Program-made: the position numbers and the translations under genes
Assembly: GCF_019195435.1 (NCBI RefSeq)
Contig: NZ_CP078069.1
Span: 310,001 to 374,000 of the forward strand
DNA from: Comamonas sp. NLF-1-9
Lineage (GTDB): Bacteria; Pseudomonadota; Gammaproteobacteria; Burkholderiales; Burkholderiaceae_C
Length of the DNA stretch: 64,000 nucleotides
Reading direction: 5' to 3'
Part shown: in pieces, positions 53,944-63,032 of the stretch
Position numbering within the stretch: the first letter of the stretch is position 1
How the letters are laid out: every line of letters starts with the position of its first letter
The notes under the pieces: model-generated
What the model was told of the DNA's origin: nothing
Seen by the model: the letters and a program-made list of their open reading frames with translations, nothing else
The model's database searches: none

Positions 53944-55581
53944 ATGAGTGCAGTTTTGGACAATCACGGCCAGGTGGGCGGCCTCGCGCAGGGGCACGAC
54001 GACCACCACCACATGCCTACGGGCTGGCGTCGCTGGGTGTTTGCCACCAACCACAAGGACATCGGCACGATGTACCTGCTGTTCTCCTTCACCATGCTGA
54101 TGGTGGGAGGCACGCTGGCCATGCTGATTCGCGCCGAGCTGTTCCAGCCGGGCCTGCAGATCGTGAATCCGGAGATGTTCAACTCCTTCACCACGATGCA
54201 CGGCCTCATCATGGTGTTCGGCGCCATCATGCCGGCCTTCGTCGGCTTCGCCAACTGGATGATTCCGCTGCAGATCGGCGCCTCGGACATGGCGTTTGCG
54301 CGCATGAACAACTTCAGCTTCTGGCTGCTGGTGCCCGCCGGTCTGATTCTGTCGGCCACCTTCTTCATGCCGGGCGGCGCGCCCGCCGGCGGCTGGACGC
54401 TGTATGCGCCGCTGTCGCTGCAGATGCCGATGTCGCTGGATTACGCCATCTTCTCGCTGCACATCATGGGCGCTTCGTCCATCATGGGGGCGATCAACAT
54501 CATCGTGACCATCCTGAACATGCGCGCGCCGGGCATGAAGCTCATGCAGATGCCGATGTTCTGCTGGGGCTGGCTGATCACCGCCTACCTGCTGCTGGCG
54601 GTGATGCCCGTGTTCGCCGGCGTGCTCACCATGACGCTGACCGACCGCCACTTCGGCACCAACTTCTTCGTCGCCGCCGGCGGCGGTGATCCGGTCATGA
54701 TGCAGCACATCTTCTGGTTCTTCGGCCACCCCGAGGTCTACATCATGATCCTGCCGGCCTTCGGCATGATCAGCGAAATCATCCCGGCCTTCGCGCGCAA
54801 GCGCCTGTTCGGCTACACCTCCATGGTGTATGCGATCGCGGCCATCGCCACGCTGTCGATGATCGTCTGGGCGCACCACATGTTCACCGTGGGCATGCCG
54901 GTCACGGGTCAGCTGTTCTTCATGTACGGCACCATGCTGATCGCGATTCCGACGGGCGTGAAGGTGTTCAACTGGACCGCCACGATGTGGCGCGGCTCGA
55001 TGACCTTCGAGACCCCCATGCTCTGGGCGGTGGGCTTCATCTTCGTGTTCACCATCGGCGGCTTCACCGGCGTGATTCCCGCGGTGGTGCCGGTGGACAC
55101 CCAGATCCAGGACACCTACTACATCATTGCCCACTTCCACTATGTGCTGGTGGCGGGTTCGCTGTTCGCGATCTACGGCGCCTTCTACTACTGGTCGCCC
55201 AAGTGGACCGGCTACATGTACAACGAGACGCGCGGCAAGATCCACTTCTGGTGGTCCATGATCTCCTTCAACGTCGCCTTCTTCCCCATGCACTTCCTGG
55301 GGCTTGCCGGCATGCCGCGCCGCTATGCCGACTACCCGATGCAGTTCGCTGACTTCAACATGATCGCTTCCATCGGCGCCTTCTTCTTTGGCCTGGCCCA
55401 GGTGTACTTCTTCCTTGCCGTCGTGGTGCCGCTGATGCGCGGCAAGGGCGAGAAGGCGCCCCAGCGTCCCTGGGAAGGTGCGGTCTATGGCCTGGAGTGG
55501 GAACTGCCTTCGCCGGCGCCCTTCCATTCCTTCACCACGCCACCCAAGCTCGACGCGAGCGCCACGCGCATCGTCGGCTGA
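53944..55581 (+). CDS. coxA: Cytochrome c oxidase subunit I
   Basis: 545 aa, twelve hydrophobic helices. Heme and copper ligands are visible: [10 protein letters not shown] (low-spin heme His), [11 protein letters not shown] with the His-Tyr crosslink pair at 262 and 266, [10 protein letters not shown] (CuB His pair at 311-312) and [12 protein letters not shown] (both heme His). TGVKVFNW holds the K-channel Lys. Active aa3-type oxidase: it reduces O2 and pumps protons. The 38 bp to the next small gene keep it in one operon. Confidence 0.97.
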   Translation: MSAVLDNHGQVGGLAQGHDDHHHMPTGWRRWVFATNHKDIGTMYLLFSFTMLMVGGTLAMLIRAELFQPGLQIVNPEMFNSFTTMHGLIMVFGAIMPAFVGFANWMIPLQIGASDMAFARMNNFSFWLLVPAGLILSATFFMPGGAPAGGWTLYAPLSLQMPMSLDYAIFSLHIMGASSIMGAINIIVTILNMRAPGMKLMQMPMFCWGWLITAYLLLAVMPVFAGVLTMTLTDRHFGTNFFVAAGGGDPVMMQHIFWFFGHPEVYIMILPAFGMISEIIPAFARKRLFGYTSMVYAIAAIATLSMIVWAHHMFTVGMPVTGQLFFMYGTMLIAIPTGVKVFNWTATMWRGSMTFETPMLWAVGFIFVFTIGGFTGVIPAVVPVDTQIQDTYYIIAHFHYVLVAGSLFAIYGAFYYWSPKWTGYMYNETRGKIHFWWSMISFNVAFFPMHFLGLAGMPRRYADYPMQFADFNMIASIGAFFFGLAQVYFFLAVVVPLMRGKGEKAPQRPWEGAVYGLEWELPSPAPFHSFTTPPKLDASATRIVG

Positions 55582-55618
55582 GGGTGCAAGGGCACAGCGC
55601 CGACAGGAGAGAGTGACG

Positions 55619-55732
55619 ATGTCTGGTCAGGACCAGCGTAAACGCAATCTGCGCCTGGGCTTGATCCTGGCGTCGATCGTGCTCGCGCTGTTTTTCGGCA
55701 TCATGGTGCGCTGGGCGCTGCTGGGAGGCTGA
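55619..55732 (+). CDS. Cytochrome oxidase small assembly protein (37 aa)
   Basis: 37 aa, one membrane helix (LGLILASIVLALFFGIMV) with a basic N-terminus (GQDQRKRNLRL). Similar tiny single-helix proteins sit between coxA and ctaG in beta-proteobacterial cox clusters. A strong CAGGAGAG precedes the ATG. The position and topology suggest a factor for subunit I maturation or Cu insertion, but no function is proven. Confidence 0.75.
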   Translation: MSGQDQRKRNLRLGLILASIVLALFFGIMVRWALLGG

Positions 55733-55735
55733 GCG

Positions 55736-56362
55736 GTGAACCTCGGTGTTGAAAACGCCAAGATGGTGGGCAAGCTGCTGGTGGTAGCTTGCGGCATGTT
55801 TGCCTTCGGCTACAGCCTGATTCCCTTGTACAAGGCAATCTGCGAGGTCACGGGCATCAACATCCTCTCGCGCCAGGAGGGCCAGGTGCCGGGCAATGCC
55901 TACACCGGCGAATCGGCCAAGACACTGGCCAACAACACCCAGGTCGATCGCTCGCGCACCATCACGGTGCAGTTCGACGCCAACGCCCGCGGCCCCTGGC
56001 ATTTCAAGCCGGAAAAGACCAGCCTGCAGGTGCACCCGGGCGAGCTGGCCACGGTGATGTACGAATTCCAGAACGTGCAGGACAGGCGCATGGCGGCGCA
56101 GGCCATTCCAAGCTACGCCCCGCGCCAGGCCGGCCCGCATTTTCACAAGCTTGAATGCTTTTGCTTCAGCCAGTACACGCTCGATGCCGGCGAGAAGAAG
56201 CAGTGGCCGGTGACCTTCGTGATCGATCCCAAGCTGTCCAAGGACGTGCAGACCATCACGCTGTCCTACACCTTCTTCGAGGTCGGTGGTCGCACGCCGG
56301 CCGCGCCGCAATCGACCGCCGCCCTGGTGCCGGCTGCAGCCGCGCTGCAGGCGGGTTCATGA
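55736..56362 (+). CDS. ctaG: Cytochrome c oxidase copper chaperone CtaG/Cox11
   Basis: 208 aa. One N-terminal helix (VVACGMFAFGYSLIPLYKA) anchors a periplasmic domain with the CFCF copper-binding motif in HKLECFCFSQYTL. Cox11 delivers CuB to subunit I. The GTG at 55736 lies 3 bp after the small gene's stop; no ATG fits better. Its stop overlaps the start of the DUF2970 gene (ATGA). Confidence 0.95.
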   Translation: MNLGVENAKMVGKLLVVACGMFAFGYSLIPLYKAICEVTGINILSRQEGQVPGNAYTGESAKTLANNTQVDRSRTITVQFDANARGPWHFKPEKTSLQVHPGELATVMYEFQNVQDRRMAAQAIPSYAPRQAGPHFHKLECFCFSQYTLDAGEKKQWPVTFVIDPKLSKDVQTITLSYTFFEVGGRTPAAPQSTAALVPAAAALQAGS

Positions 56363-56556
56363 GTCGCAAGGCGGAGCGCAGTTCATGGTTGCAGACGCTG
56401 CGCATCGTCGCCTGGTCGCTGGTCGGCATACGCAATGGCAGTCGGCATCACGAGGACCAGCGCAAGGTCGGCGTGGTGGCGCTGATGTTTACTGCGCTGG
56501 GCGCGGTGCTGCTGTTCGTGCTGGCGCTGCTGGCGCTGGTGCACTGGGTGGCCTGA
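56359..56556 (+). CDS. DUF2970 small membrane protein
   Basis: 65 aa. One or two hydrophobic segments at the C-terminus (VVALMFTALGAVLLFVLALL) and a conserved N-terminal TLRIVAWSLVGIRNGSRHHED. DUF2970 proteins accompany cox genes. Coupled by ATGA to ctaG and 52 bp before coxC. Function unknown. Confidence 0.85.
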   Translation: MSRKAERSSWLQTLRIVAWSLVGIRNGSRHHEDQRKVGVVALMFTALGAVLLFVLALLALVHWVA

Positions 56557-56608
56557 GCGCCGCGCGTTAACGAATGTTGAATGAGAAATTGAAGATCGAG
56601 GAGCTGAA

Positions 56609-57490
56609 ATGAGCACATCTACCCCAGGGGTCACCCCGTATTACTTTGTGCCCGAGCCTTCGCGCCATCCGATCACGGCGGTCTTCGGGCTGTTCTGGAT
56701 GATCGTGGGCGCGGCCAGCTGGATGAACGGCTATGGCTGGGGCAAGTGGGCACTGCTGTTCGGCGTGCTCTGGTGGCTGGGCGTGCTGTTCCAGTGGTTT
56801 CGCGATGCCGCGCACGAGAGCGAGGCCGGGCTCAACAGCCGGCGCATCGACGTCTCCTACCGCTGGGGCATGAGCTGGTTCATTTTCTCGGAGGTGATGT
56901 TCTTCGGCGCCTTTTTCACCGCGCTGTGGTGGGGGCGGGCGCACTCGGTGCCTGAGCTGGGCAACCTGGAGCACGCCATACTCTGGCCCGACTTCAAGGC
57001 CATATGGCCGAGCGTCGCAGCCGGCGCTACCGGGTCGCCCGGGGACATCATCGAGCCCTTCAGCACCGTTGGGCCGTTCTGGCTGCCGACCATCAATACC
57101 GCGCTGCTCCTCACCTCGGGCGTGACGCTGACCATCGCGCACCATGCGCTGCTGGCCAACAACCGCAGCAAGACCATTGCCTTCATGTGGGTGACGGTGC
57201 TGCTGGGCCTGACCTTCCTGTGCATTCAGGGCTATGAGTACTACCACCTCTACACCGAGCTCAACCTCAAGCTCGATTCAGGCATCTACGGCTCCACCTT
57301 CTTCATGCTCACGGGCTTTCACGGCTTTCACGTCTTCGTCGGCATGGTGACGCTGTTCTTCATCACCATGCGGCTGCAAGCCGGGCACTTCACGCCGCAG
57401 CACCATTTCGGGCTGGAGGGTGCGGCCTGGTACTGGCACTTCGTGGACGTGGTCTGGCTCGGTCTGTACATCCTCGTCTACTGGATGTGA
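56609..57490 (+). CDS. coxC: Cytochrome c oxidase subunit III
   Basis: 293 aa, seven hydrophobic helices. FIFSEVMFFGAFFTALWW is the subunit III hallmark, with GSTFFMLTGFHGFHVFVGM and a C-terminal EGAAWYWHFVDVVWLGLYIL. It stabilises the proton-pumping core. GAGGAGCTG precedes the ATG. A terminator follows. Confidence 0.96.
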   Translation: MSTSTPGVTPYYFVPEPSRHPITAVFGLFWMIVGAASWMNGYGWGKWALLFGVLWWLGVLFQWFRDAAHESEAGLNSRRIDVSYRWGMSWFIFSEVMFFGAFFTALWWGRAHSVPELGNLEHAILWPDFKAIWPSVAAGATGSPGDIIEPFSTVGPFWLPTINTALLLTSGVTLTIAHHALLANNRSKTIAFMWVTVLLGLTFLCIQGYEYYHLYTELNLKLDSGIYGSTFFMLTGFHGFHVFVGMVTLFFITMRLQAGHFTPQHHFGLEGAAWYWHFVDVVWLGLYILVYWM

Positions 57491-57525
57491 GCAAGACGGC
57501 GGCGCGCGCCGCCAGCCAGGCACCA

Positions 57526-57548
57526 GGGCGCCGCGAGGCGCCTTTTTT
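57526..57548 (+). terminator. Rho-independent terminator after coxC
   Basis: GGCGCC (57527-57532), tetraloop GCGA, GGCGCC (57537-57542), six T. It stands between coxC and the convergent DUF2909 gene and probably splits the cox cluster into two transcripts. Confidence 0.8.
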
Positions 57549-57571
57549 CCGCCCCTGCGCGGCCGGCCCCT

Positions 57572-57799
57572 TCAGGCCTTGCCCGCAAGCAGGCCGGTCG
57601 GGTGGATGTAGCCCAGCTTGTAGGCCGCCAGCAGGCAGACGAAGAGCACGATGGAGAGGATGACGCGCACCGCAAGCGCATGGGCCATGCGCGTGCTCGA
57701 TGGCTGGTCGTCCTTGGGGTCTCCGCGCACCATGAAGACGTACGCGGCCCCGAGGCTGGCGATAATGGCAAGAAATGCCAGGGCAATGATGATTTTCAT
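57572..57799 (-). CDS. DUF2909 twin-transmembrane protein
   Basis: 75 aa with two helices (ALAFLAIIASLGAAYVFMV and VRVILSIVLFVCLLAAYKLG). The pattern and its place between coxC and surf1 fit DUF2909. It is antisense to the cluster; its start is only 14 bp from the SURF1 start, so its promoter must lie inside the SURF1 coding region. Function unknown, presumably oxidase-related. Confidence 0.85.
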   Translation of the reverse strand: MKIIIALAFLAIIASLGAAYVFMVRGDPKDDQPSSTRMAHALAVRVILSIVLFVCLLAAYKLGYIHPTGLLAGKA

Positions 57800-57813
57800 G
57801 GTGGGTGCTTCCG

Positions 57814-58578
57814 ATGATTGATGCGGGGCGCTCGGCGTCCGGTGTGCACTTTGCCTTGATTGCCGTGTTGGCGCTGGCGATCGCCGTGGCAACCGGCTGG
57901 CTTGGTAGCTGGCAATTGTCGCGCGCGCACGAGAAACTTGCCGCGCACCAAGCCATGCTCGAGCGTGAACAGCTTGCGCCCTGGTCCGGCCCGCAGTTGC
58001 TCGCCGCGCTGGCGCAAGACCCGGCGCTGGCGCAGACCCAGGCCTACCATCCGGTACGGCTGCGCGGGCGCTGGCTTGCGGACGCGACGGTGTATCTGGA
58101 AAACCGCCAGATGCACGGCAAGCCCGGCTTCTACGTCTATACGCCGCTGCAGCTGGCGGAAAGTGGCCAGGTGCTGGCGGTACAGCGCGGCTGGGCACCG
58201 CGCGACTTCAACGACCGCGCCCGGCTGCCGCAGCTGCCCGAGCCCGAAGGCGAGGTCGTGCTGCAGGGACGCATTGCCGGCGAGCCCGGACGGCTTTTCG
58301 AATTTGCCGAATCCGCCGATGCCCGGGGCGCGGGTGAGATACGGCAGAATCTGACGATCGCCGCCTACGCGGCCGATTTTTCGCTGGATCTGCTGCCCTT
58401 GAGCGTGGCGCAGACCGGCGCGGCAAACGATGGCTTGTTGCGTGACTGGCCCGCGCCGGACAGCGGCGTGGACATGCACTATGGCTACGCCTTCCAATGG
58501 TTTGGGCTCTGCGCCCTGGTGATTGTGCTTTATGTCTGGTTCCAACTCATCCGACGCCTTGGCGGCCGCCGCCGCTGA
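57814..58578 (+). CDS. SURF1-family cytochrome oxidase assembly protein
   Basis: 254 aa. Two membrane helices at the ends (GVHFALIAVLALAIAVATGW and YAFQWFGLCALVIVLYVWF) flank a periplasmic domain with GTWLADATVYLENRQMHGKP-like LRGRWLADATVYLENRQ and LAVQRGWAPRDF. SURF1 assists heme A insertion into subunit I. ATG at 57814 is used, with GTG 57805 as the alternative. It overlaps the next gene by 47 bp. Confidence 0.93.
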   Translation: MIDAGRSASGVHFALIAVLALAIAVATGWLGSWQLSRAHEKLAAHQAMLEREQLAPWSGPQLLAALAQDPALAQTQAYHPVRLRGRWLADATVYLENRQMHGKPGFYVYTPLQLAESGQVLAVQRGWAPRDFNDRARLPQLPEPEGEVVLQGRIAGEPGRLFEFAESADARGAGEIRQNLTIAAYAADFSLDLLPLSVAQTGAANDGLLRDWPAPDSGVDMHYGYAFQWFGLCALVIVLYVWFQLIRRLGGRRR

Positions 58579-59260
58579 ATCGACCGATCCGCTGCAGCTG
58601 ACGGTGCACAGCCTGCCGGGCGCCCACGAGGCCCGGCGGCTGCCCGACTCGCGCAAGGGTCGCTGGCAGCTGTGGCTGATGCTGGCCGTTTGCGTGGCGC
58701 CGGTGCTCGCCTCGTATCTGGCCTACTACGTGGTGCGCCCCAGTGGCGGCTTGCTCAACTTCGGCGAGCTGATCGAGCCGCAGCGGCCCATGCCGCAGGC
58801 CCAGCCCATCCAGGCGCCGGACGGCTCGGCCGGGGTGCTGGGTGATCTGCGCGGCCAGTGGTTGTTGCTCAGCGTGGCCGGCGGGGCCTGTGACGAAGTC
58901 TGCCGCAACAACCTCTACTTTCAGCGGCAGTTGCGCGAGAGCCTGGGAGAGGGGCGCGAGCGCATAGACTGGGTTTGGCTCGTCACCGACGACATCGCCC
59001 CACCCGAGGAGATCCGCGATGCCTTGCGCGACGCGACGGTGCGCCGCATCGACGCGCAGGCGCTGGGCCAGTGGCTTGCGCCTTCGCAAGGCCATGCGCT
59101 GCCTGAGCAGCTCTATCTGGTCGATCCCCAGGGCAACTGGATGATGCGCTTTCCGCCGCAGTTGACGATCGCCAGCGCCGAGCGGGTGCGCAAGGATTTG
59201 TCGCGCCTGCTCTATGCCTCCGCCGCCTGGGATCGGCCGGGCAGGGGAGAGGGCAAATGA
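58532..59260 (+). CDS. Membrane-anchored thioredoxin-like protein of the cox cluster
   Basis: 242 aa. One helix (WLMLAVCVAPVLASYLAYYV) follows a disordered N-terminus; the periplasmic part begins LRGQWLLLSVAGGACDEVCR, a thioredoxin-like strand-loop with CxxxC, the same Cys spacing as the copper chaperone Sco. The rest has LYLVDPQGNWMMRFPPQ, like the Sco/TlpA core. It may deliver copper or reduce CuA thiols. It starts inside the SURF1 gene, and its stop overlaps the ctaA start (ATGA). Confidence 0.8.
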   Translation: MSGSNSSDALAAAAAESTDPLQLTVHSLPGAHEARRLPDSRKGRWQLWLMLAVCVAPVLASYLAYYVVRPSGGLLNFGELIEPQRPMPQAQPIQAPDGSAGVLGDLRGQWLLLSVAGGACDEVCRNNLYFQRQLRESLGEGRERIDWVWLVTDDIAPPEEIRDALRDATVRRIDAQALGQWLAPSQGHALPEQLYLVDPQGNWMMRFPPQLTIASAERVRKDLSRLLYASAAWDRPGRGEGK

Positions 59261-60432
59261 ACGCTGCGCACACCGCGCTCTACGATTGGGCGCCGGTCTG
59301 GGAGTTGCTCGCCTTCGGCGCGCTGATCGCCCTGTTTCCGCTCGCCTGGACCGCCTGGCGCCACCGCCATGGCAGTGGCTCGCGGCGGCTGCAGGCGCTC
59401 ACCGTGCTCACGCTGTTTCTCACTTTCGATCTCGTGCTCTTTGGCGCCTTCACGCGCCTGACCGATTCCGGCCTGGGCTGCCCCGACTGGCCGGGCTGTT
59501 ATGGCCAGTCCAATCCGCTTGGGGCCAACGCCGAAATCAGCGCGGCACAGGCTGAGCTGCCCAGCGGGCCGGTGACGCACACCAAGGCATGGATAGAGAT
59601 GATTCACCGCTACCTCGCGACCAGCGTGGGCGCGCTGATCGTCGTGCTGACGATTGCGGCGTGGTGGCAATGGCGCCGTCACCGCCAGGGCATGGTACCG
59701 GCCCCGGTGCTGGGCCGCTGGTGGATGCTAGCTACCTTTGTCTGGGTTTGTCTGCAGGGCGCGTTTGGTGCTTTGACGGTGACGATGCGGCTGTTCCCGG
59801 CCATCGTCACGCTGCATCTGCTGGGCGGCGCGGTGTTGCTGATGCTGCTGTGCGTGCCGGCGGTGCGCCTGAGCCTGGCAGTGGAGGGTCGCTCGGCCGT
59901 GCCGGTTGCGCGCGGGCTGCGCCATTGCCTTGTCGCCTGCATGCTGCTGGTACTCGTGCAGCTGCTGCTGGGCGGCTGGGTCAGCACCAACTATGCGGTG
60001 CTTGCCTGCACCAGTTTCCCGACCTGCCAGGGCAGTTGGTGGCCGCCGATGGCCTTTGCCGAAGGCTTTCAGCTCTGGCGTGAGCTCGGCCTGCGCGCCG
60101 ACGGCAGCCACATCAGCTTCGAGGCCTTGACCGCGATCCACTACACACACCGGCTGGCGGCCTACCTGGTGCTGCTGGCGCTGGCGGTGGCGGCCGTGCA
60201 ACTGCGCCGCCGCGCGCCGGCGCTCGCCGCGCAATCGCGTTGGCTGTGGCTGCTGCTGGTGCTGCAGTTTCTCACCGGCCTGTCCAACGTGGTGCTGGAC
60301 TGGCCGCTGGTGGCCGCGGTCTTGCACACCGGGGGCGCGGCCGCGCTGCTCGTGGTCTTGACCTGGGCGCTGACAGCGAGCACCAGCGCGCCCGCCGCGC
60401 ACCCGTCCCGCACCGCAGGAGCTTCTGCATGA
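59257..60432 (+). CDS. ctaA: Heme A synthase (COX15/CtaA)
   Basis: 391 aa, eight hydrophobic helices in two four-helix halves. [21 protein letters not shown] is the signature, with [17 protein letters not shown] giving a His-containing helix and [17 protein letters not shown] a second. It oxidises the C8 methyl of heme O to heme A. Overlaps neighbours by ATGA on both sides, so assembly proteins are translationally linked. Confidence 0.95.
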   Translation: MNAAHTALYDWAPVWELLAFGALIALFPLAWTAWRHRHGSGSRRLQALTVLTLFLTFDLVLFGAFTRLTDSGLGCPDWPGCYGQSNPLGANAEISAAQAELPSGPVTHTKAWIEMIHRYLATSVGALIVVLTIAAWWQWRRHRQGMVPAPVLGRWWMLATFVWVCLQGAFGALTVTMRLFPAIVTLHLLGGAVLLMLLCVPAVRLSLAVEGRSAVPVARGLRHCLVACMLLVLVQLLLGGWVSTNYAVLACTSFPTCQGSWWPPMAFAEGFQLWRELGLRADGSHISFEALTAIHYTHRLAAYLVLLALAVAAVQLRRRAPALAAQSRWLWLLLVLQFLTGLSNVVLDWPLVAAVLHTGGAAALLVVLTWALTASTSAPAAHPSRTAGASA

Positions 60433-61370
60433 CAGCAGCACATACCTCCGACACCCCCGCGCCCCGCGCCGACGCCGCGATGAAGACCGCGCGCCCCTTG
60501 CCCACGCGCGCGCGCCAGTTTTATGCGCTCACCAAACCCGGGGTGGTGCAGCTCATCGTCTTTTGCGCCTTCATCGGCATGGTGATGGCGGTGCCGGGCT
60601 GGCCTACGGCGCGCGAATGGTTGAGGATGGCGATCGCCAGCTTTGGCATCTGGTGCGTCGCTGGCGCAGCGGCGGCGTTGAACTGCATCATCGAGCAGTC
60701 CATGGATGCGCGCATGAAGCGCACCGCCTGGCGCCCCACCGCGCGCGGCGAACTGAGCAACCGGCAAACCCTGGGGTTCGCAGCCGTGCTGGGCCTGGTC
60801 GGCTGCGTCGTGCTGCAGGTGGCGATCAACGCGCTCACCATGTGGCTGACCTTCGCCACTTTCGTCGGTTACGCCATCATCTACACCGTGGTGCTCAAGC
60901 CGATGACGCCGCAGAACATCGTGATCGGCGGCGCATCCGGGGCCATGCCGCCGGTGCTGGGCTGGGCCGCGATGACGGGGCAGGTGGGGCCAGAGGCGTG
61001 GATCATGTGCCTGATCATCTTCCTGTGGACGCCGCCGCATTTTTGGGCGCTGGCGCTGTACCGGGTGGAGGACTACCGCAAGTCCGGCCTGCCCATGCTG
61101 CCGGTCACCCACGGGAACCAATTCACCCGGCTGCACGTCTTCCTGTACACATGGGTTTTGTTCGCGGGTTGCCTGATGCCCTTCGTCTACGGCATGAGTT
61201 CCTGGATCTACCTCGCGGCGGCCGTGGTGCTGAGTCTGATCTTCTGCTGGTACGGCTTTCGGCTGTGGCGCGATTATTCCGATGCACTCGCACGCAAGAC
61301 ATTCCGCTTTTCCATCATGCATTTAAGCCTGCTGTTTCTGGCGCTGCTGGTGGACCACTACGTGTTCTGA
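60429..61370 (+). CDS. ctaB: Protoheme IX farnesyltransferase (heme O synthase)
   Basis: 313 aa, about nine helices. The two Asp-rich motifs of UbiA prenyltransferases are [15 protein letters not shown] and the [12 protein letters not shown] region; [14 protein letters not shown] begins the first helix. It farnesylates heme B to heme O, the substrate of CtaA encoded just upstream. Alternative start ATG 60480 would shorten the disordered N-terminus. Confidence 0.95.
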   Translation: MTAAHTSDTPAPRADAAMKTARPLPTRARQFYALTKPGVVQLIVFCAFIGMVMAVPGWPTAREWLRMAIASFGIWCVAGAAAALNCIIEQSMDARMKRTAWRPTARGELSNRQTLGFAAVLGLVGCVVLQVAINALTMWLTFATFVGYAIIYTVVLKPMTPQNIVIGGASGAMPPVLGWAAMTGQVGPEAWIMCLIIFLWTPPHFWALALYRVEDYRKSGLPMLPVTHGNQFTRLHVFLYTWVLFAGCLMPFVYGMSSWIYLAAAVVLSLIFCWYGFRLWRDYSDALARKTFRFSIMHLSLLFLALLVDHYVF

Positions 61371-61378
61371 GCCTTGCA

Positions 61379-61999
61379 ATGCACAAACGCAGATTCTTCA
61401 AATTCATAGCTGCTGGCGCAGCATCAGCAAGCCTTGCAGGCCTTTTTGCTGCATGTACCGAGGCGCCCAAGCCGGAATTCAAGGGGGTGGACATCACCGG
61501 CGTCGACTACGCGCGCGACCTGCCGCTGACCGATCAGTTCGGCGAGCGGCGCCACATCAAGGACTTTGCCGGCAAGGTGGTGGCGGTCTTCTTCGGCTAT
61601 ACCCATTGCCCCGACGTCTGCCCGACCACGATGAGCGAGCTCGCGCAGGTCAAGGCCGAACTCGGCATCGATGGCGACAAGTTCGTGGCGGTCTTCGTCA
61701 CGGTGGACCCCGAGCGCGACACGCCGGAGATCCTCAAGGCCTACATGGCCAACTTCGATCCGGCCTTCATTGCGCTGCGGGGCAGCCCCGAAGAACTTGC
61801 CGCAGTGGCCAAGGACTTCAAGATCTTCTACAAGCAGGTCGAGGGACCGACTCCGACCAGCTACACCATGGACCATTCGGCGGGCATGTACATGTTCGAC
61901 CCGAGCGGCCATCTGCGGCTGTTTCACCGCTACGGCAGCCCGGTGCAGGCGCTGGTGGACGACACGCGCACCCTGCTCGCGGAAAAGCGCAGCAGCTGA
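61379..61999 (+). CDS. SCO1/SenC copper chaperone lipoprotein
   Basis: 206 aa. The lipoprotein signal ends SLAGLFAAC with lipobox Cys near residue 24. The Sco fold has copper ligands C77 and C81 in THCPDVCPTTM, and His166 in MDHSAGMY. It metallates the CuA site of CoxB. The signal-peptide core is encoded by a copy of the interspersed repeat (61400-61448). It closes the cox assembly cluster, 37 bp from the convergent rpoH. Confidence 0.95.
   Translation: MHKRRFFKFIAAGAASASLAGLFAACTEAPKPEFKGVDITGVDYARDLPLTDQFGERRHIKDFAGKVVAVFFGYTHCPDVCPTTMSELAQVKAELGIDGDKFVAVFVTVDPERDTPEILKAYMANFDPAFIALRGSPEELAAVAKDFKIFYKQVEGPTPTSYTMDHSAGMYMFDPSGHLRLFHRYGSPVQALVDDTRTLLAEKRSS
61400..61448 (+). repeat. Interspersed 49-bp repeat forming the signal-peptide core of sco
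   Basis: Ungapped match to the copy at 36181-36229 at about 35 of 49 positions; 8 of the 14 differences are consecutive, in and beside the loop. AAATTCATAGCTGC, CAAGC and TTGCAGGCC are shared. In frame it reads FIAAGAASASLAGLF, the hydrophobic part of the lipoprotein signal. Confidence 0.6.
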
Positions 62000-62035
62000 G
62001 GCGCGCGCGGCTACGCCAGCGGCCTGGCCAGCGCC

Positions 62036-62971
62036 TCAGGCGTACTGCACCAAGGCCTTCTTCATCTTCTTCATCGCTGCCACCTCGATCTGGCGGATGC
62101 GCTCGGCGCTCACGCCGTACTCGGCCGCCAGGTCGTGCAGCGTCATGCCGCCAGAGCCGTCGTCGTTGACGTTGAGCCAGCGCTCTTCGACGATGCGCCG
62201 GCTGCGCTCGTCGAGCTCCTGCAGCGCGGTGGCGATGCCTTGCGTGGCCAGGGTGTCGCGCTGGCGCGATTCGATCACCCGCGTCGGCTCGTAAGCGGCG
62301 TCGCTGAGGTAGGAGATCGGGCCGAAGCTCTGCTCGCCGTCGTCGCTCGGGGCCGGGTCGAGCAGCACGTCGCCGCCCGACATGCGCGTTTCCATCTCCA
62401 TGACTTCTTCGCGCTTGACCTTGAGCTGCTCGGCCATGGCGTCGATCTCGTGCTCGGAGAGGGTTTCGCGGTAGGTTTCGGCGTTCTCGGCCTCGGCCTT
62501 GAATTCCTGCTTCATCGAGCGCAGATTGAAGAACAGCTTGCGCTGCGCCTTGGTGGTTGCCACCTTGACCATGCGCCAGTTCTTCAGGATGTATTCGTGA
62601 ATCTCGGCCTTGATCCAGTGCATGGCGTAGCTGACCAGGCGCACGCCCTGGTCGGGGTCGAAGCGGCGCACGGCCTTCATCAGGCCGATATTGCCTTCCT
62701 GGATCAGGTCGCCATGGGGCAGGCCATAGCCCAGATATTGCCGCGAGATGGAAACCACCAGCCGCAGGTGCGACAGCACCAGCCGGCCCGCAGCCTCCAG
62801 GTTGTTGTCTTCGCGCAGTTGGCGTGCAAAACGCTGCTCTTCGTCGAGCGTGAGCATGGGCAAACGATTGACCGCGGTGATGTATGCGTCCAGGTTGCCC
62901 AGCGGTGGCACCATGGCCCAGGGGTTGGCAGGCGTCAGGGCGGTGCTGGTACGGGCTTCGGACAGTGTCAT
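62036..62971 (-). CDS. rpoH: RNA polymerase sigma-32 factor
   Basis: 311 aa. Region 2 contains GDLIQEGNIGLMKAVRRFDP and LVSYAMHWIKAEIHEYIL; the RpoH-specific box QRKLFFNLR is at about 142-150; region 4.2 is LHDLAAEYGVSAERIRQIEV. It directs transcription of heat-shock genes, possibly including hsp20 in this window. A CIRCE operator lies 34 bp upstream of the start, which indicates HrcA control in addition to the usual post-transcriptional regulation. Confidence 0.97.
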   Translation of the reverse strand: MTLSEARTSTALTPANPWAMVPPLGNLDAYITAVNRLPMLTLDEEQRFARQLREDNNLEAAGRLVLSHLRLVVSISRQYLGYGLPHGDLIQEGNIGLMKAVRRFDPDQGVRLVSYAMHWIKAEIHEYILKNWRMVKVATTKAQRKLFFNLRSMKQEFKAEAENAETYRETLSEHEIDAMAEQLKVKREEVMEMETRMSGGDVLLDPAPSDDGEQSFGPISYLSDAAYEPTRVIESRQRDTLATQGIATALQELDERSRRIVEERWLNVNDDGSGGMTLHDLAAEYGVSAERIRQIEVAAMKKMKKALVQYA

Positions 62972-63005
62972 GGGGGGCGGTCCTTTCTGTGTCTTGGTCT
63001 AAATG

Positions 63006-63032
63006 TTAGCACTCGCTTAGGTAGAGTGCCAA
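63006..63032. promoter_or_regulatory. CIRCE operator (HrcA-binding site) overlapping the rpoH promoter
   Basis: TTAGCACTC (63006-63014), a 9-nt spacer, and GAGTGCCAA (63024-63032) match the CIRCE consensus TTAGCACTC-N9-GAGTGCTAA with one base changed. On the minus strand TTGGCA within it can serve as a -35 and TAACAT, 18 nt further, as a -10 for rpoH, so HrcA binding would block transcription directly. Confidence 0.9.
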
